A DNA stretch of 64,000 bases from Sphingomonas flavalba (GCF_004796535.1 NZ_SPHY01000003.1:277022-341021); one strand, 5' to 3'. Shown: positions 27,609 to 37,497, numbered from the stretch's first letter. Notes: generated by a model from the letters alone, not told the origin. Program-made: numbers and translations.

Positions 27609-28440
27609 CGCATTGCGCGCCGCCATCGAGGAGGCGTGGGACCATCGCGACACGATCGACGCCGGCACCACGGGGCCGGTGCGCCAGGCGGTGGAGCAGG
27701 CGCTCGGGCTGCTCGATGCCGGCGCCGTCCGCGTCGCCGAGCCGTCCGCCGATGGCTGGCAGGTCAACCAGTGGCTGAAGATGGCGGTGCTGCTGTCGTT
27801 CCGACTGAACGCGATGACCGAGATCGTCGGTGGCCCCGGCGGCGCGCATTGGTGGGACAAGGTGCCGTCGAAATTTGCCGACTGGGGCGCCGACAGCTTC
27901 GCCGCCGCCGGTTTCCGCGCGGTGCCGGGCAGCATCGTCCGCCACGGCGCGTTCATCGGCAAGGGCGCGGTGCTGATGCCGAGCTTCGTCAACATCGGCG
28001 CCCATGTCGGCGAAGGGACGATGGTCGACACCTGGGCGACGGTCGGCAGCTGCGCGCAGATCGGCCGCAATGTCCATTTGTCCGGCGGCGCCGGCATCGG
28101 CGGCGTGCTGGAACCGTTGCAGGCCGGCCCGGTGATCATCGAGGATGGCGCCTTCATCGGCGCCCGCGCCGAGGTGGCGGAAGGGGTGCGCGTCGGCACC
28201 GGCGCGGTGCTGGCGATGGGCGTCTATCTGGGCGCGTCGACTAAGATCATCGACCGGGCGACCGGCGAGGTGTTCGTCGGCCACGTCCCGCCCTATGCGG
28301 TCGTCGTCCCCGGCAGCCTGCCGGGCAAGCCGCTGCCCGACAGCACGCCGGGGCCGTCGCTCTACTGCGCGGTGATCGTCAAGCGCGTCGACGCCCAGAC
28401 CCGCGCCAAGACCGGGATCAACGAGCTGCTGCGCGACTGA
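27601..28440 (+). CDS. dapD: Tetrahydrodipicolinate N-succinyltransferase
   Basis: Fourth enzyme of the succinylase branch of lysine/DAP synthesis. It transfers succinate from succinyl-CoA to tetrahydrodipicolinate. The 279 residues comprise a helical N-terminal domain and a left-handed beta-helix with hexapeptide repeats ([26 protein letters not shown] and following). The ATG at 27601 is chosen because TTTTGGAG lies 7 bases before it; an in-frame ATG at 27595 is too close to that site. lysA of the same pathway is 2.2 kb downstream. Confidence 0.97.
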   Translation: MTDALRAAIEEAWDHRDTIDAGTTGPVRQAVEQALGLLDAGAVRVAEPSADGWQVNQWLKMAVLLSFRLNAMTEIVGGPGGAHWWDKVPSKFADWGADSFAAAGFRAVPGSIVRHGAFIGKGAVLMPSFVNIGAHVGEGTMVDTWATVGSCAQIGRNVHLSGGAGIGGVLEPLQAGPVIIEDGAFIGARAEVAEGVRVGTGAVLAMGVYLGASTKIIDRATGEVFVGHVPPYAVVVPGSLPGKPLPDSTPGPSLYCAVIVKRVDAQTRAKTGINELLRD

Positions 28441-28460
28441 ACCCGGCGTCGGCTTGCCGG

Positions 28461-29033
28461 TTAACCGGCAAGCTGAGCGAGCAGTTCCTTCGCCTGTTCT
28501 CCGGCCCAGTCGAGGCCGCCGGTCACCCGCCACACCTCCTTGCCGTCGGCATCGAACAGCACCGTCGTCGGCAGCTGGCCGCCGGACAGGGCGAAGCCGA
28601 TCGCGTTTTCCGGGTCGATATAGGGTTTCAGCGCCTTGAACCCGCCCTTGGCGAAGAACGGGTCGACCTTGTCCCGCCCCTGCAAATCCTGGCTGATGAC
28701 CAGCACCTGCAGCTTGCCCGCCTCGCGCGCCGCCAGCGCGTCGAGTGTCGGCATTTCGGTGACGCAGGGTACGCACCAGGTGGCCCACAGGTTGACCAGC
28801 AGCGGCTTGCCTTTGAACGCGGCGAGGGTGACGCTGCTGCCGTCCGGCGCGGTAAACGCCTCGGTCGGCGCGGGCTTGCCCTTGTGGCTGGCGTCGATCA
28901 GCGGCTTTTCCGCCTGCGGGGCGGCGGGCGCCGGCTGTTCCGCCGTCGGCGCGGGTTGCGGGGTGTCGCCGCTTTGCCTATCGCAGCCGGCGATCAGGCC
29001 AAAGGCAAGGAAAAGCGCGATGGATGAGCGCAA
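28461..29033 (-). CDS. TlpA-like thiol-disulfide oxidoreductase lipoprotein
   Basis: About 190 residues. A lipoprotein signal ([10 protein letters not shown]) is followed by a Pro/Ala-rich tether and a thioredoxin-like domain with active site WATWCVPC and the cis-Pro segment LPTTVLF. It probably reduces disulfides in the periplasm, for example during cytochrome c maturation. The start is TTG at 29033, supported by GGAG 6 bases upstream. No better ATG exists before the signal sequence. The 5' end overlaps the divergent argH start by 14 bases. Confidence 0.87.
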   Translation of the reverse strand: MRSSIALFLAFGLIAGCDRQSGDTPQPAPTAEQPAPAAPQAEKPLIDASHKGKPAPTEAFTAPDGSSVTLAAFKGKPLLVNLWATWCVPCVTEMPTLDALAAREAGKLQVLVISQDLQGRDKVDPFFAKGGFKALKPYIDPENAIGFALSGGQLPTTVLFDADGKEVWRVTGGLDWAGEQAKELLAQLAG

Positions 29034-30432
29034 GACAAGCTCCAATGCAATGTGGGGCGGGCGCTTCGCCGAAGGGCCCGCCGCGGTGATGCGCGAGATT
29101 AACGCCTCTATCCCGTTCGACAAGCGGCTGTGGCGCCAGGACATCGCCGGATCGCGCGCGCATGTCGCGATGCTGGCCGATCGCGGCATCGTCAGCGCCG
29201 ACGACGCGGCACTGATCGCCGACGGCCTTGCCCGCGTCGCCGCCGAATATGAGGCGGACGGCGTGCCGGAAGACATGGCGCTGGAAGACATCCACATGCA
29301 TGTCGAACACCGGCTGGCGGAGCTGATCGGCCCGGTCGCCGGCCGGCTGCACACCGCCCGGTCGCGCAACGACCAGGTGGCGACCGATTTCCGCCTGTGG
29401 GTGCGCGACGCGATCGACGCGGTCGACGAGGGGCTGGCCGGGCTGCAGCGCGCGCTCGTCACCCGCGCCGGGGAGCATGCCGAAAGCGTAATGCCCGGCT
29501 TCACCCACCTGCAATCGGCCCAGCCGGTGACGCTCGGCCACCATCTGATGGCCTATTTCGAGATGGTCCACCGCGACCGCAGCCGGTTTGAGGATGCGCG
29601 GGCGCGGATGAACGAATGCCCGCTGGGCAGCGCCGCTCTCGCCGGCACCGGCTTTCCGATCGACCGCGAGGCGACGGCGGAGGCGCTGGGCTTCGACCGG
29701 CCGACCGACAATTCGCTCGATGCCGTGTCCGACCGCGATTTCGCCCTCGACTATCTGATGGCGGCGGCGACGACGGCGATCCACCTGTCGCGGCTGGCGG
29801 AGGAATTCGTGCTGTGGGCGTCCCAGCCCTTCGGCTTCGTCAAGCTGCCGGACGCCTATTCGACCGGCAGCTCGATCATGCCGCAGAAGCGCAATCCCGA
29901 TGCGGCCGAACTGGTGCGCGGCCATGCCGGGCGGATCGTCGGCGCGATGACCGCGCTGACCATCACGATGAAGGGCCTGCCGCTCGCCTATTCGAAGGAC
30001 ATGCAGGACGACAAGCCGCCGGTGTTCGAGGCGCATGACCTGCTGGCGCTGTCGATCGCGGCGATGACCGGCATGGTCGAAACCGTCACCTTTCGCACCG
30101 ACCGGATGCGCGCGGCGGCGGAAGCGGGGTTCGCCACCGCCACCGACCTCGCCGACTGGCTAGTCCGCGAAGCCAACATTCCGTTTCGCGAGGCGCACCA
30201 CATCACCGGCGCCGTGGTCCGCCAGGCGGAGGCGGACGGCGTCGCGCTCGACGCGCTGCCGCTGGCCACGCTCCAGGCGATCGATTCGCGGATCGACGAA
30301 CGGGTGTTCGGCGTGCTCGGCGTCGATGCATCGGTCGCCGCGCGCACCAGCCATGGCGGAACCGCGCCCGATCAGGTACGACGGCGCATCGCCGAGGCGA
30401 AGGCGGCGATCGGCATGGAGGACGAGGCGTGA
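29020..30432 (+). CDS. argH: Argininosuccinate lyase
   Basis: Last step of arginine synthesis: splits argininosuccinate into arginine and fumarate. The 470 residues carry [25 protein letters not shown], the [14 protein letters not shown] catalytic-His block, and the superfamily signature [12 protein letters not shown]. The ATG at 29020 has AAGGAA upstream; a later ATG (29050, MWGGRF) lacks a ribosome site. The gene begins inside the divergent TlpA-like gene. Its stop overlaps the small lipoprotein start as GTGA, so argH, the lipoprotein gene and lysA probably form an operon. Confidence 0.97.
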   Translation: MDERKTSSNAMWGGRFAEGPAAVMREINASIPFDKRLWRQDIAGSRAHVAMLADRGIVSADDAALIADGLARVAAEYEADGVPEDMALEDIHMHVEHRLAELIGPVAGRLHTARSRNDQVATDFRLWVRDAIDAVDEGLAGLQRALVTRAGEHAESVMPGFTHLQSAQPVTLGHHLMAYFEMVHRDRSRFEDARARMNECPLGSAALAGTGFPIDREATAEALGFDRPTDNSLDAVSDRDFALDYLMAAATTAIHLSRLAEEFVLWASQPFGFVKLPDAYSTGSSIMPQKRNPDAAELVRGHAGRIVGAMTALTITMKGLPLAYSKDMQDDKPPVFEAHDLLALSIAAMTGMVETVTFRTDRMRAAAEAGFATATDLADWLVREANIPFREAHHITGAVVRQAEADGVALDALPLATLQAIDSRIDERVFGVLGVDASVAARTSHGGTAPDQVRRRIAEAKAAIGMEDEA

Positions 30433-30668
30433 GGACCGCGATGGCCATCGCATTGCTGGCGCTGACCGCCGCCTGCGGTTCGCGCGGGGAGCTGAAGCCG
30501 GCGGAAGGCCATGCGCCGCCGCCCAAACCCGCCTTCGCCACCGCCGCGCCGACGCCCAGCGAGATGATGGCGCCGTCGTCGCAGGCGATGCCGACCCGCA
30601 ACGACGAACTGCTGACCCGATCGCAGGAACGCAGCAACGATCGTTTCAGCCAGCCGCCCCGCAACTGA
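30429..30668 (+). CDS. LptM-like small lipoprotein
   Basis: A 79-residue protein with a lipoprotein signal ending at Cys16 ([13 protein letters not shown]). The residues after the Cys (CGxxGxLxP, then APPPKP) resemble LptM/YifL, which assists folding of the LPS translocon LptD in Escherichia coli. LptM-type genes commonly sit just before lysA or dapF, and lysA follows here after 19 bases. The start is GTG, overlapping the argH stop. The family match is short, so function is inferred from motif and position. The C-terminal half looks disordered. Confidence 0.7.
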   Translation: MRTAMAIALLALTAACGSRGELKPAEGHAPPPKPAFATAAPTPSEMMAPSSQAMPTRNDELLTRSQERSNDRFSQPPRN

Positions 30669-30687
30669 GCCACAGACACACCGGATC

Positions 30688-31962
30688 ATGGACCATTTCA
30701 CCCTGAAGGACGGCGCGCTTCACGCCGAGGATGTCGCGCTGGACGCGATCGCCGACGCGGTCGGGACGCCGGTCTATGTCTATTCGAGCGCGACGCTGCG
30801 CCACCATGTCCGGGTGATGCGCGACGCGGTCGCCGGGCTGGGCGCCGGGCCGGACGGACCGCTGATCGCCTTCGCGGTCAAGGCCAACCCCAATGGCGCG
30901 GTGCTGGCGACGCTGGCGCGCGAGGGGCTGGGCGCCGATGTCGTTTCGGGCGGCGAGATCGCCCGCGCCGTCGCCGCCGGCATCCCGCCCGCCAAGATGG
31001 TGTTTTCCGGCGTCGGCAAGACCGCCGACGAAATGCGCCAGGCGCTGGCCGTCGGCGTCGGCCAGTTCAACCTGGAGTCGGAGGCGGAGGCCGAGATGCT
31101 GTCGGCGGTGGCGGCGGCGGAAGGCCGGACCGCCCATGTCGCCTACCGCATCAACCCCGATGTCGACGCCGGCACCCATGCCAAGATTTCCACCGGCCGG
31201 TCCGACAACAAGTTCGGCATCCCCTATGCCGCCGCGCCCGCCGCCTATGCCCGCGCCGCCGCCCTGCCCGGCCTCTCCGTTCAGGGCGTCGCCGTCCATA
31301 TCGGCAGCCAGTTGACCGACCTGGCGCCGCTGGAAGCCGCCTTTATGCGGGTCGGCGCGCTGATCGACACGCTGCGCGCCGCCGGCCATGCGATCACCAC
31401 CGCCGATCTCGGCGGCGGGCTGGGCGTGCCTTACGACCGCAGCCTGCCGGCGCCGCCCAGCCCGGCCGATTATGGCGTCATGGTGGCGCGGGTGACCAGC
31501 GGCTGGGATACCCGGCTGATCTTCGAGCCGGGACGGGTTATCGTCGGCAATGCCGGCGCGCTGGTCGCGACGGTGATCCGGCTGAAGGACGGCGCCGACA
31601 GCCCGTTCGTCATCGTCGACGCGGCGATGAACGACCTGCTGCGCCCCAGCCTGTACGACGCCTGGCACGACATCCGCGCCACCCGCCCGACCGGCGCGGC
31701 GGCGACGGTCAACGTCGTTGGCCCGGTGTGCGAAAGCGGCGACACCTTCGCCACCGCGCGGACGATGGATGCGGTGGCGGCCGGCGACCGCGTCGCCTTC
31801 ATGACCGCCGGCGCCTATGCCGCGGCGATGGCCAGCACCTATAATTCGCGCCTGCTGACCCCGGAGGTACTGGTCGACGGCGATCGCTGGACAGTGGTGC
31901 GGCCCCGCGAGCCGATCGAGGCGATGATCGCGCGCGAACGGATACCGGACTGGCTGGCCTAG
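30688..31962 (+). CDS. lysA: Diaminopimelate decarboxylase
   Basis: Final step of lysine synthesis: PLP-dependent decarboxylation of meso-diaminopimelate. The 424-residue length fits the family. The PLP lysine is in FAVKANPN near residue 56. The phosphate-binding DLGGGLGVPY, the FEPGR motif and the catalytic CESGD segment are all present. It is the third gene of the argH-lipoprotein-lysA unit, with dapD nearby, so lysine genes are partly clustered. Confidence 0.97.
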   Translation: MDHFTLKDGALHAEDVALDAIADAVGTPVYVYSSATLRHHVRVMRDAVAGLGAGPDGPLIAFAVKANPNGAVLATLAREGLGADVVSGGEIARAVAAGIPPAKMVFSGVGKTADEMRQALAVGVGQFNLESEAEAEMLSAVAAAEGRTAHVAYRINPDVDAGTHAKISTGRSDNKFGIPYAAAPAAYARAAALPGLSVQGVAVHIGSQLTDLAPLEAAFMRVGALIDTLRAAGHAITTADLGGGLGVPYDRSLPAPPSPADYGVMVARVTSGWDTRLIFEPGRVIVGNAGALVATVIRLKDGADSPFVIVDAAMNDLLRPSLYDAWHDIRATRPTGAAATVNVVGPVCESGDTFATARTMDAVAAGDRVAFMTAGAYAAAMASTYNSRLLTPEVLVDGDRWTVVRPREPIEAMIARERIPDWLA

Positions 31963-32012
31963 GGCCGGGTTTGCTCAGGGGGCGTGGGTCGGCGCCGCTT
32001 CAACCAATTAGG

Positions 32013-32627
32013 TTAGCCGGCGGGGACCAGCTCGATCACGTCGACGATACTTTCGAAGCGGGGATAGGGGAGGACGAGGCGCCAGCGCCGTTCGCCGATC
32101 CGCTGAACCGAACCGATCATGTCGCGGTCCGGGTCGGCGCCATAGTCGACGGCGCGGCGTTCGTCGCCCAGCGTCATCGTGCCGAGGAACACCATCCGGC
32201 TGTCGGGGTCGGCGAACAACAGGCCGGTGGGGCGCTGGGCGCCGTCGGCCTTGCGCAGGCTGGCGACCTCACCTTCCGCGCGGACGACGCAATCCGCCGG
32301 CGGATAGGCGATGAAGCCGTTCGCCCGTGGCGCCTTCACCCCAAGCTTGACGATCCGGCAGCGGTAGACCCCGGCCGGCAGCGCCGCGTCGGGCAAGGCG
32401 GCGTCGGGCAGGAGCAACGCGCCCTCCCGGGCGACGCTGTCGGCATGGCCAGCAGCGGTCGCGGCGGCGACGCCCTTGACCAGCGCCTCGCGCCAGCCGC
32501 GCAGCCGGGCGCGGTCGCCGGCAGTGGCGACGCCGTGCCAGTCTGGCGGCGGCTGGACCACCACGGCGGTGGCGGCGGTGGAAGACGATGCGGCCAACAG
32601 CAGGCCGGACACGATACCCAAGAACAT
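32013..32627 (-). CDS. DUF4893-type exported protein
   Basis: A 204-residue protein with a signal peptide (MFLGIVSGLLLAASSSTAATA). The mature region matches the DUF4893 type as I recall it: DRARLRGWREALVKGV, then YRCRIVKLG, FIAYPPADCVV, FLGTMTLGDERRAVDYGADPDRDMIGSVQRIGERRWRLVLPYP. Two conserved cysteines may form a disulfide. A five-residue segment, PDAAL, is directly duplicated. Function is unknown. It lies 54 bases downstream of bdhA on the same strand and may be a distal member of that transcript. Confidence 0.75.
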   Translation of the reverse strand: MFLGIVSGLLLAASSSTAATAVVVQPPPDWHGVATAGDRARLRGWREALVKGVAAATAAGHADSVAREGALLLPDAALPDAALPAGVYRCRIVKLGVKAPRANGFIAYPPADCVVRAEGEVASLRKADGAQRPTGLLFADPDSRMVFLGTMTLGDERRAVDYGADPDRDMIGSVQRIGERRWRLVLPYPRFESIVDVIELVPAG

Positions 32628-32681
32628 GGCGACCCTGATTTCCCGCGCCGATTCTATCGCGACGCGGCCCGGCGGCAACCG

Positions 32682-33467
32682 CTATTCGGCTGTCCACCCC
32701 CCGTCGACCGAAAGATTGGCCCCGGTGATCGCTTTCGCTTCGTCCCGGCACAGGAACAGCGCCAGCGCCGCGACCTGGTCGACGGTGACGAATTCCTTGG
32801 TCGGCTGCGCTTCCAGCAGCACGTCGTGCATCACCTGCTCGCGGGTCAGGCCGCGCGCCTTCATCGTGTCGGGGATCTGCTTTTCGACCAGCGGCGTCCA
32901 GACATAGCCGGGCGAGATGCAGTTGACGGTGATGCCGTGGGTCGCGGTTTCCAGCGCAACCGTCTTGGTCAGCCCGGCAATGCCGTGCTTGGCCGCGACA
33001 TAGGCCGACTTGTTGGGGCTGGCGACCAGCGAATGGGCGGAGGCGGTGGAGATGATCCGCCCCCATTTCTTCGCCTTCATCAGCGGCACCGCCGCGCGCA
33101 TCAGGTGGAAGCTGGAGGTCAGGTTGATCGCGATGATCGCATCCCATTTCTCGATCGGAAAATCCTCAACCGGCGCGACATGCTGGATGCCGGCGTTGGA
33201 AATGACGATATCCGGCCCGCCGAACCGGTCGGCGGCAAGCTGGACCAGCCCGGCGATCTCATCCGGCCGGGTCATGTCGGCGGGCGAATAGAGCGCCTCG
33301 GCGCCGCTTGCCTCGGCCAGCGCGGCGCGCTCCTTCTCGATCTCGCCGGCATCGCCGAAGCCGTTGATGACGACGGCGGCACCCTCGGCGGCCAGCGCCT
33401 TCGCATAGGCGAGGCCGATGCCGGACGTCGACCCGGTGATGATGGCGCTCTTGCCTTTCAGAAACAT
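32682..33467 (-). CDS. bdhA: 3-hydroxybutyrate dehydrogenase
   Basis: A 261-residue short-chain dehydrogenase that interconverts 3-hydroxybutyrate and acetoacetate with NAD+, in PHB breakdown. The Rossmann motif is TGSTSGIGLAYAKALAAEGA. NNAG appears as SNAG, and the catalytic Ser and YVAAK are present. The substrate loop ISPGYVWTPLVEKQIP with the late LLEAQPTKEFVTVDQVA stretch is characteristic of BdhA. It lies 29 bases downstream of the patatin gene, an arrangement consistent with PHB mobilisation. Confidence 0.92.
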   Translation of the reverse strand: MFLKGKSAIITGSTSGIGLAYAKALAAEGAAVVINGFGDAGEIEKERAALAEASGAEALYSPADMTRPDEIAGLVQLAADRFGGPDIVISNAGIQHVAPVEDFPIEKWDAIIAINLTSSFHLMRAAVPLMKAKKWGRIISTASAHSLVASPNKSAYVAAKHGIAGLTKTVALETATHGITVNCISPGYVWTPLVEKQIPDTMKARGLTREQVMHDVLLEAQPTKEFVTVDQVAALALFLCRDEAKAITGANLSVDGGWTAE

Positions 33468-33496
33468 GGATCATGCCTTTCTGTGATGAAGGGTAA

Positions 33497-34648
33497 TCAG
33501 GCGGCCTGTTCCTTGGTCAGGTCGAAGGTGGCGGTCTTGCCGTCGAGGATGTTCTTCGCCAGCAGCCCGGCCTTGCCCATCGTCTTGGCGACGGCGGCGC
33601 GGCCGGCCTCCCAATGCTCATGCATCGCGCGGGCGGAAAATTCGAAGTCGCGGGAGCCGCCTTCCCACGCATTGGCGCGGTAGATCAGCTGGACGAGGCT
33701 GACCGGATAGTCGGTGGCGGCCGCGCACAGCGCCTTGACGTCCGGGTCGTCGCGCAAGGCGTCCGGCAGCTTTTCGAGTACCCGCTGCGCCGCCTCGCGG
33801 GTGCGGCGCAGCTTCAGCAGTTCGTCGCTGATCTGACGGGTCCGGCTGGAAAAGCGGATTTCCTTCTCGCGCGCCACGACGTCCATGATCGTGCGCGGCC
33901 GGACGGAGGCAGCCGGGAACAGATCGACCTGGAACACCAGCAGGTCGCTGCTCTGCGTCTCCAGCACGTCGGTCAGCGGGGTGTTGGAGACGATGCCGCC
34001 GTCCCACCACAGCCGCCCGTCGATCTCCACCGGCGGCAGGCCCGGCGGCAGTGCGCCGGACGCCATGACATGGCGCGCGTCGAGCCGCTGCTTGCGATTG
34101 TCGAAATAGAAGAAATTGCCGCGTTCGACATCGACGGCGCCAACCGACAGGTGGATCGGCCCGTCGTTCAGCAGATCCCAGTCGACCAGCCGATTGAGCG
34201 TGTCGGCGAGCGCGCTCGAATCGTAGAAGCTCAGCGCTTCCGGCGTGCCGGGCGCGGCGAAGAACGGCGCGAGCGGGCGCGGCGAAAAGAAGCCGGGCAC
34301 CCCGGCGGTGGCGACGAAGCCGGCCGACCATTCGTGCAGCCATTCGCGAATGCGCTCGTCATGCCAGATCGGAAAGCTGGGCAGCGCGCTGGTCGCCATG
34401 TCCCAGAAGGCGCGCAGCCGCTCGACCCGGCGTTCCGGCGGGTTGCCGGCAATGATCGCGGCGTTGACCGCGCCGATCGAAATGCCGGCGATGCGGTCGA
34501 TGGCGATGCCGCGGTCGACCAGCGCCTCGAACACTCCGGCCTGATAGGAACCGAGCGCGCCGCCGCCCTGGAACACCAGCGCGACCTCACTCGGCAGCGG
34601 CAGGGGGGCGGCAACGCGGCGTGGAGAGGGCTTTTTCGAGTCGGTCAT
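33497..34648 (-). CDS. Patatin-like phospholipase (DUF3734), PHB-linked
   Basis: A 383-residue protein with the patatin catalytic core: oxyanion motif FQGGGALGSYQAGV, nucleophile GISIG (Ser near residue 55), and DGG carrying the dyad Asp (WWDGGIVSNTP). The C-terminal 130 residues resemble DUF3734. Relatives accompany bdhA and may act on granule lipids or PHB; this is inferred. The ATG has no evident ribosome site and its first bases lie inside a perfect TTGCA palindrome (34647-34663) also found at the phasin gene. It is the first gene of an operon with bdhA. Confidence 0.87.
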   Translation of the reverse strand: MTDSKKPSPRRVAAPLPLPSEVALVFQGGGALGSYQAGVFEALVDRGIAIDRIAGISIGAVNAAIIAGNPPERRVERLRAFWDMATSALPSFPIWHDERIREWLHEWSAGFVATAGVPGFFSPRPLAPFFAAPGTPEALSFYDSSALADTLNRLVDWDLLNDGPIHLSVGAVDVERGNFFYFDNRKQRLDARHVMASGALPPGLPPVEIDGRLWWDGGIVSNTPLTDVLETQSSDLLVFQVDLFPAASVRPRTIMDVVAREKEIRFSSRTRQISDELLKLRRTREAAQRVLEKLPDALRDDPDVKALCAAATDYPVSLVQLIYRANAWEGGSRDFEFSARAMHEHWEAGRAAVAKTMGKAGLLAKNILDGKTATFDLTKEQAA

Positions 34649-34663
34649 ATTGCAGTGCAATAT
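34647..34663. promoter_or_regulatory. Palindromic operator at the patatin start, PhaR-like
   Basis: The 17-base palindrome ATATTGCA-n-TGCAATAT is perfect and overlaps the first bases of the patatin gene. Its near copy lies at the phasin gene (51442-51458). TTGC...GCAA sites are known targets of PhaR-type repressors of PHB genes, so a shared repressor is a reasonable inference. Confidence 0.6.
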
Positions 34664-34750
34664 CGCAAATGCGCGGCGTCTGTAATGGTTCCTTTTGCAA
34701 CCGGCGCGAAGCCAGTGCATTCTCCGCCAGCCTGACATGGGGAGGTGCGT

Positions 34751-35659
34751 ATGCGGCTCGACGATTATCGGACCAGCGACAATGTCGAGGACCAGCGCGG
34801 TACCGGCGGTGGCGGCGGGCTCGGCTTCGGCGGCGGGGGCGGCGGCGGACTCGGCCTGATCATGAGCCTGATCGGCAGCAAGTTCGGCATCGTCGGCATC
34901 ATCGTCGTCATCGGCGGCGCGATGCTGCTCGGCATAAACCCGTTCGCCGGGGGCGGCGGCACCGGCACGATCGGCCCGCAACGCCAGGCGGCGACCAACG
35001 GCAACACCGCCGAGCAGAGCTGCGCGGTCGACGCCGCCAGCCGCTTCACCTGCCAGGTGCTGGCCAGCAACGAGGATACGTGGAAAGCGATCTTCCAGGC
35101 ATCCGGCCAGCGCTTCACCCCGGCGCGGCTGGTATTCTACAGCAACCAGGGCCAATCCGGCTGCGGCGCGGCGCAATCGGCGATGGGGCCGTTCTATTGC
35201 CCGAGCGACAACCGCATCTACCTCGACACCGAATTCTTCAGCGAGCTGCAGAACCGCTTCCAGGCCGCTGGCGACTTCGCCCAGGCCTATGTCATCGCCC
35301 ACGAGATGGGTCACCATATCCAGACGATCACCGGCGGCGCCGACAAGATCCGCGCCGCCCAGCAGCGCGCCAGCGAGGCGGAGGGCAATGCCCTGCAGGT
35401 CAGGATGGAGCTGCAAGCCGATTGCTATGCCGGCGTGTGGGCGGCGCACAACCGCGACCGGCTGGAGCCGGGCGACGTCGAGGAAGGGATGACCGCCGCC
35501 AACGCGATCGGCGACGACACGCTGCAGAAGGCGGCCGGCCGGCGGCCCGTGCCGGAAAGCTTCACCCACGGCACCTCCGCCCAGCGGATGCAGTGGCTGA
35601 AGCGCGGCATCGAAACGGGCGACCCGGCCCAGTGCGATACCTTCGCCGGGGTGCTCTGA
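34751..35659 (+). CDS. YpfJ-family neutral zinc metallopeptidase
   Basis: A 302-residue membrane-anchored zinc metallopeptidase. A glycine-rich N terminus (two runs of G near residues 19-34) leads into one transmembrane helix (IVGIIVVIGGAMLLGINPF, about 48-66). The catalytic domain has HEMGHH near residue 184 and the downstream ELQADCYAGVWA glutamate ligand. The ATG at 34751 has GGGGAGG upstream. The biological substrate is unknown. It is divergent from the patatin gene, with a 102-base shared upstream region that contains the TTGCA palindrome. Confidence 0.9.
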   Translation: MRLDDYRTSDNVEDQRGTGGGGGLGFGGGGGGGLGLIMSLIGSKFGIVGIIVVIGGAMLLGINPFAGGGGTGTIGPQRQAATNGNTAEQSCAVDAASRFTCQVLASNEDTWKAIFQASGQRFTPARLVFYSNQGQSGCGAAQSAMGPFYCPSDNRIYLDTEFFSELQNRFQAAGDFAQAYVIAHEMGHHIQTITGGADKIRAAQQRASEAEGNALQVRMELQADCYAGVWAAHNRDRLEPGDVEEGMTAANAIGDDTLQKAAGRRPVPESFTHGTSAQRMQWLKRGIETGDPAQCDTFAGVL

Positions 35660-35682
35660 TCCATCGCGCGGGGGGTTGAGGG

Positions 35683-36915
35683 ATGACGTCCGCGACGCGG
35701 ATCATCGCCGGCCTGGGCGCCGGGCTGGCGGCCGGTGCCGTGCTCGCCGCCTGGGCGCCGTCGCTCGCCGGGCCGGTCGCCGCCGTTGCCGCGCCGATCG
35801 GCGGGCTGTGGCTGAACGGCCTGCAGATGACGATCGTGCCGCTGGTGCTGGCGCTACTCGTGCGCGGCATCGGCACCGCCAGCGACGCGGCCGAGGCCGG
35901 TGGCGTCGCGGCGCGGGCGGTGGCCCTGTTCGCGGCGATCCTGCTCGCTTCGGCGGTGATCGGCGCCCTGCTGTTCCCGGCGATGCTGGCGCTGTGGCCG
36001 CAGCCGGAACGGGCGGCGGCGGCGTTGCGCGGGGGGCTGGCGGCGGCGGCGGCCGTGCCGGCGATCCCGCCGCTCGGTGACTGGCTGCGCGGCATCGTAC
36101 CGCCCAACCCGGTGCAGGCGGCGGCGGAGGCGGCGATGCTGCCGCTGGTCGTGTTCGGCATCGTCTTCGGTTTCGCAGTCGCCCGGCTCGCGCCGGACCA
36201 CCGCGCCGCGCTGACCCTGCTGTTCGACGCAATTGCCGAGGCGATGCTGGTCATCGTCGGCTGGGTGCTGGCGCTGGCCCCGGCCGGGGTGTTCGCGCTG
36301 GCGCTGGCCACCGCTGCCCATACCGGCCTCGCCGCGATCGGCGGGCTGGCCCATTACGTCGCGCTCTATGTCCTGCTGCTGCTTATCTTCACCGCCGGCG
36401 CCTATCCGCTGGCGGTGATCGGCGGGCGCCAGCCGCTCGGCCGTTTCGCGCGCGCCGCGCTGCCGGCGCAGTCAATCGGCTTCAGCACCCAGTCGTCGCT
36501 TGCCGCGCTGCCGGCGATGCTGACCGCCGCGCGCGACGAGCTGAAGCTGGGCGAGCGCGGCCCGGCGATCGTGCTGCCGATGGCGGTGACGCTGATGCGC
36601 GCGACCAGCCCGGCGGCCAACCTCGCGATCGTCCTCTACGTCGCGGCGCTGGTCGGCATGCCGGTCGGGCCGGGCGCGCTGGCCGCCGGCGTGCTGGTCG
36701 CCGCCGTCATCAGCCTCGCCTCGGTCGGGGTGCCGAGCCAGGTCACCTTCTTCATCACCACCGTGCCGATCGCGCTGGCGATGGGGGTGCCGGTGGCGCC
36801 GCTGGCGCTGCTGATCGCGGTCGAGGTGATCCCCGACCTGGTCAGGACCACCGGCAACGTCGCCTACGACCTGGCCGCGACCACCGTCGCCGCGCGGGCC
36901 CCGCCCGAGGCCTGA
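35683..36915 (+). CDS. Dicarboxylate/amino acid:cation symporter (SDF family)
   Basis: A 410-residue inner-membrane transporter with about eight helices plus re-entrant loops. The SDF family markers are AFSTQSSLAALPAML (hairpin 1, serine-rich motif), MRATSPAANL in place of the usual NMDGT-type region, and the late GVPSQVTFF substrate-binding stretch. The absence of the canonical NMDGT sequence suggests a divergent member. Glutamate, aspartate or C4-dicarboxylate uptake is likely but unproved. It follows the zinc peptidase gene by 23 bases. Confidence 0.82.
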   Translation: MTSATRIIAGLGAGLAAGAVLAAWAPSLAGPVAAVAAPIGGLWLNGLQMTIVPLVLALLVRGIGTASDAAEAGGVAARAVALFAAILLASAVIGALLFPAMLALWPQPERAAAALRGGLAAAAAVPAIPPLGDWLRGIVPPNPVQAAAEAAMLPLVVFGIVFGFAVARLAPDHRAALTLLFDAIAEAMLVIVGWVLALAPAGVFALALATAAHTGLAAIGGLAHYVALYVLLLLIFTAGAYPLAVIGGRQPLGRFARAALPAQSIGFSTQSSLAALPAMLTAARDELKLGERGPAIVLPMAVTLMRATSPAANLAIVLYVAALVGMPVGPGALAAGVLVAAVISLASVGVPSQVTFFITTVPIALAMGVPVAPLALLIAVEVIPDLVRTTGNVAYDLAATTVAARAPPEA

Positions 36916-37134
36916 TTCCCCTACGGCAGCCGTCGTTCGTCGACCCGCATCGGCGGTTGGTCGGCGCCGCCGGCGGTTCGCCGAACCGGCTCGCCCCCGG
37001 TCGAAGCGCGCGTGTGTCGCGCGCCCGGCTTTCCTATCCAGACAGTGCGCGGCGGAGATCTTCCGATGCTCCCCGGCCCCGGGATCCCGCCGCGCCACGC
37101 AATTGACGCCCCCCACGTCAGGAAGGAAGTCCCG

Positions 37135-37497
37135 ATGCTCACGTTCACCCTCACCAAGGCATTCACCGCCTCCGCCATCGCCGCCGCCGCGACCGTCTCG
37201 CTGCTGCCGGCCGCCGCCCATGCCGAGGACGCGCCGCGCGCCGCCAGGGTCAGCCACACCGACCTCAACCTCGCCAGCACCACGGGGCGCGCCGCGCTCG
37301 ACAACCGCATCGGCATGGCTGCCCGCGCGGTGTGCGGCCGCACCGGCATCGTCTCGCTGGCCGAACGGCAGGAGATCGCCGACTGCGTCAGCACCGCCCG
37401 CACCCGCGCCCGGCACGCCGCCGTCGAGGTGATCGCCCGCCGCACCGGCGACACGCGCCTCGCCGGTGTCGACACCGCCGGCCTCGCCGGCCGCTGA
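37135..37497 (+). CDS. UrcA-family secreted small protein
   Basis: A 120-residue protein with a signal peptide (cleavage near residue 30, AAHAED). The mature part matches the UrcA family: VSHTDLNLASTTGRAALDNRIGMAARAVCG, then a second Cys in ADCVSTAR, probably disulfide-linked. UrcA proteins are abundant in Sphingomonadales and Caulobacterales and have no known function. The ATG at 37135 has a GGAAGGAAG site. A strong terminator follows. The 219 bases upstream hold no other recognised feature. Confidence 0.85.
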   Translation: MLTFTLTKAFTASAIAAAATVSLLPAAAHAEDAPRAARVSHTDLNLASTTGRAALDNRIGMAARAVCGRTGIVSLAERQEIADCVSTARTRARHAAVEVIARRTGDTRLAGVDTAGLAGR

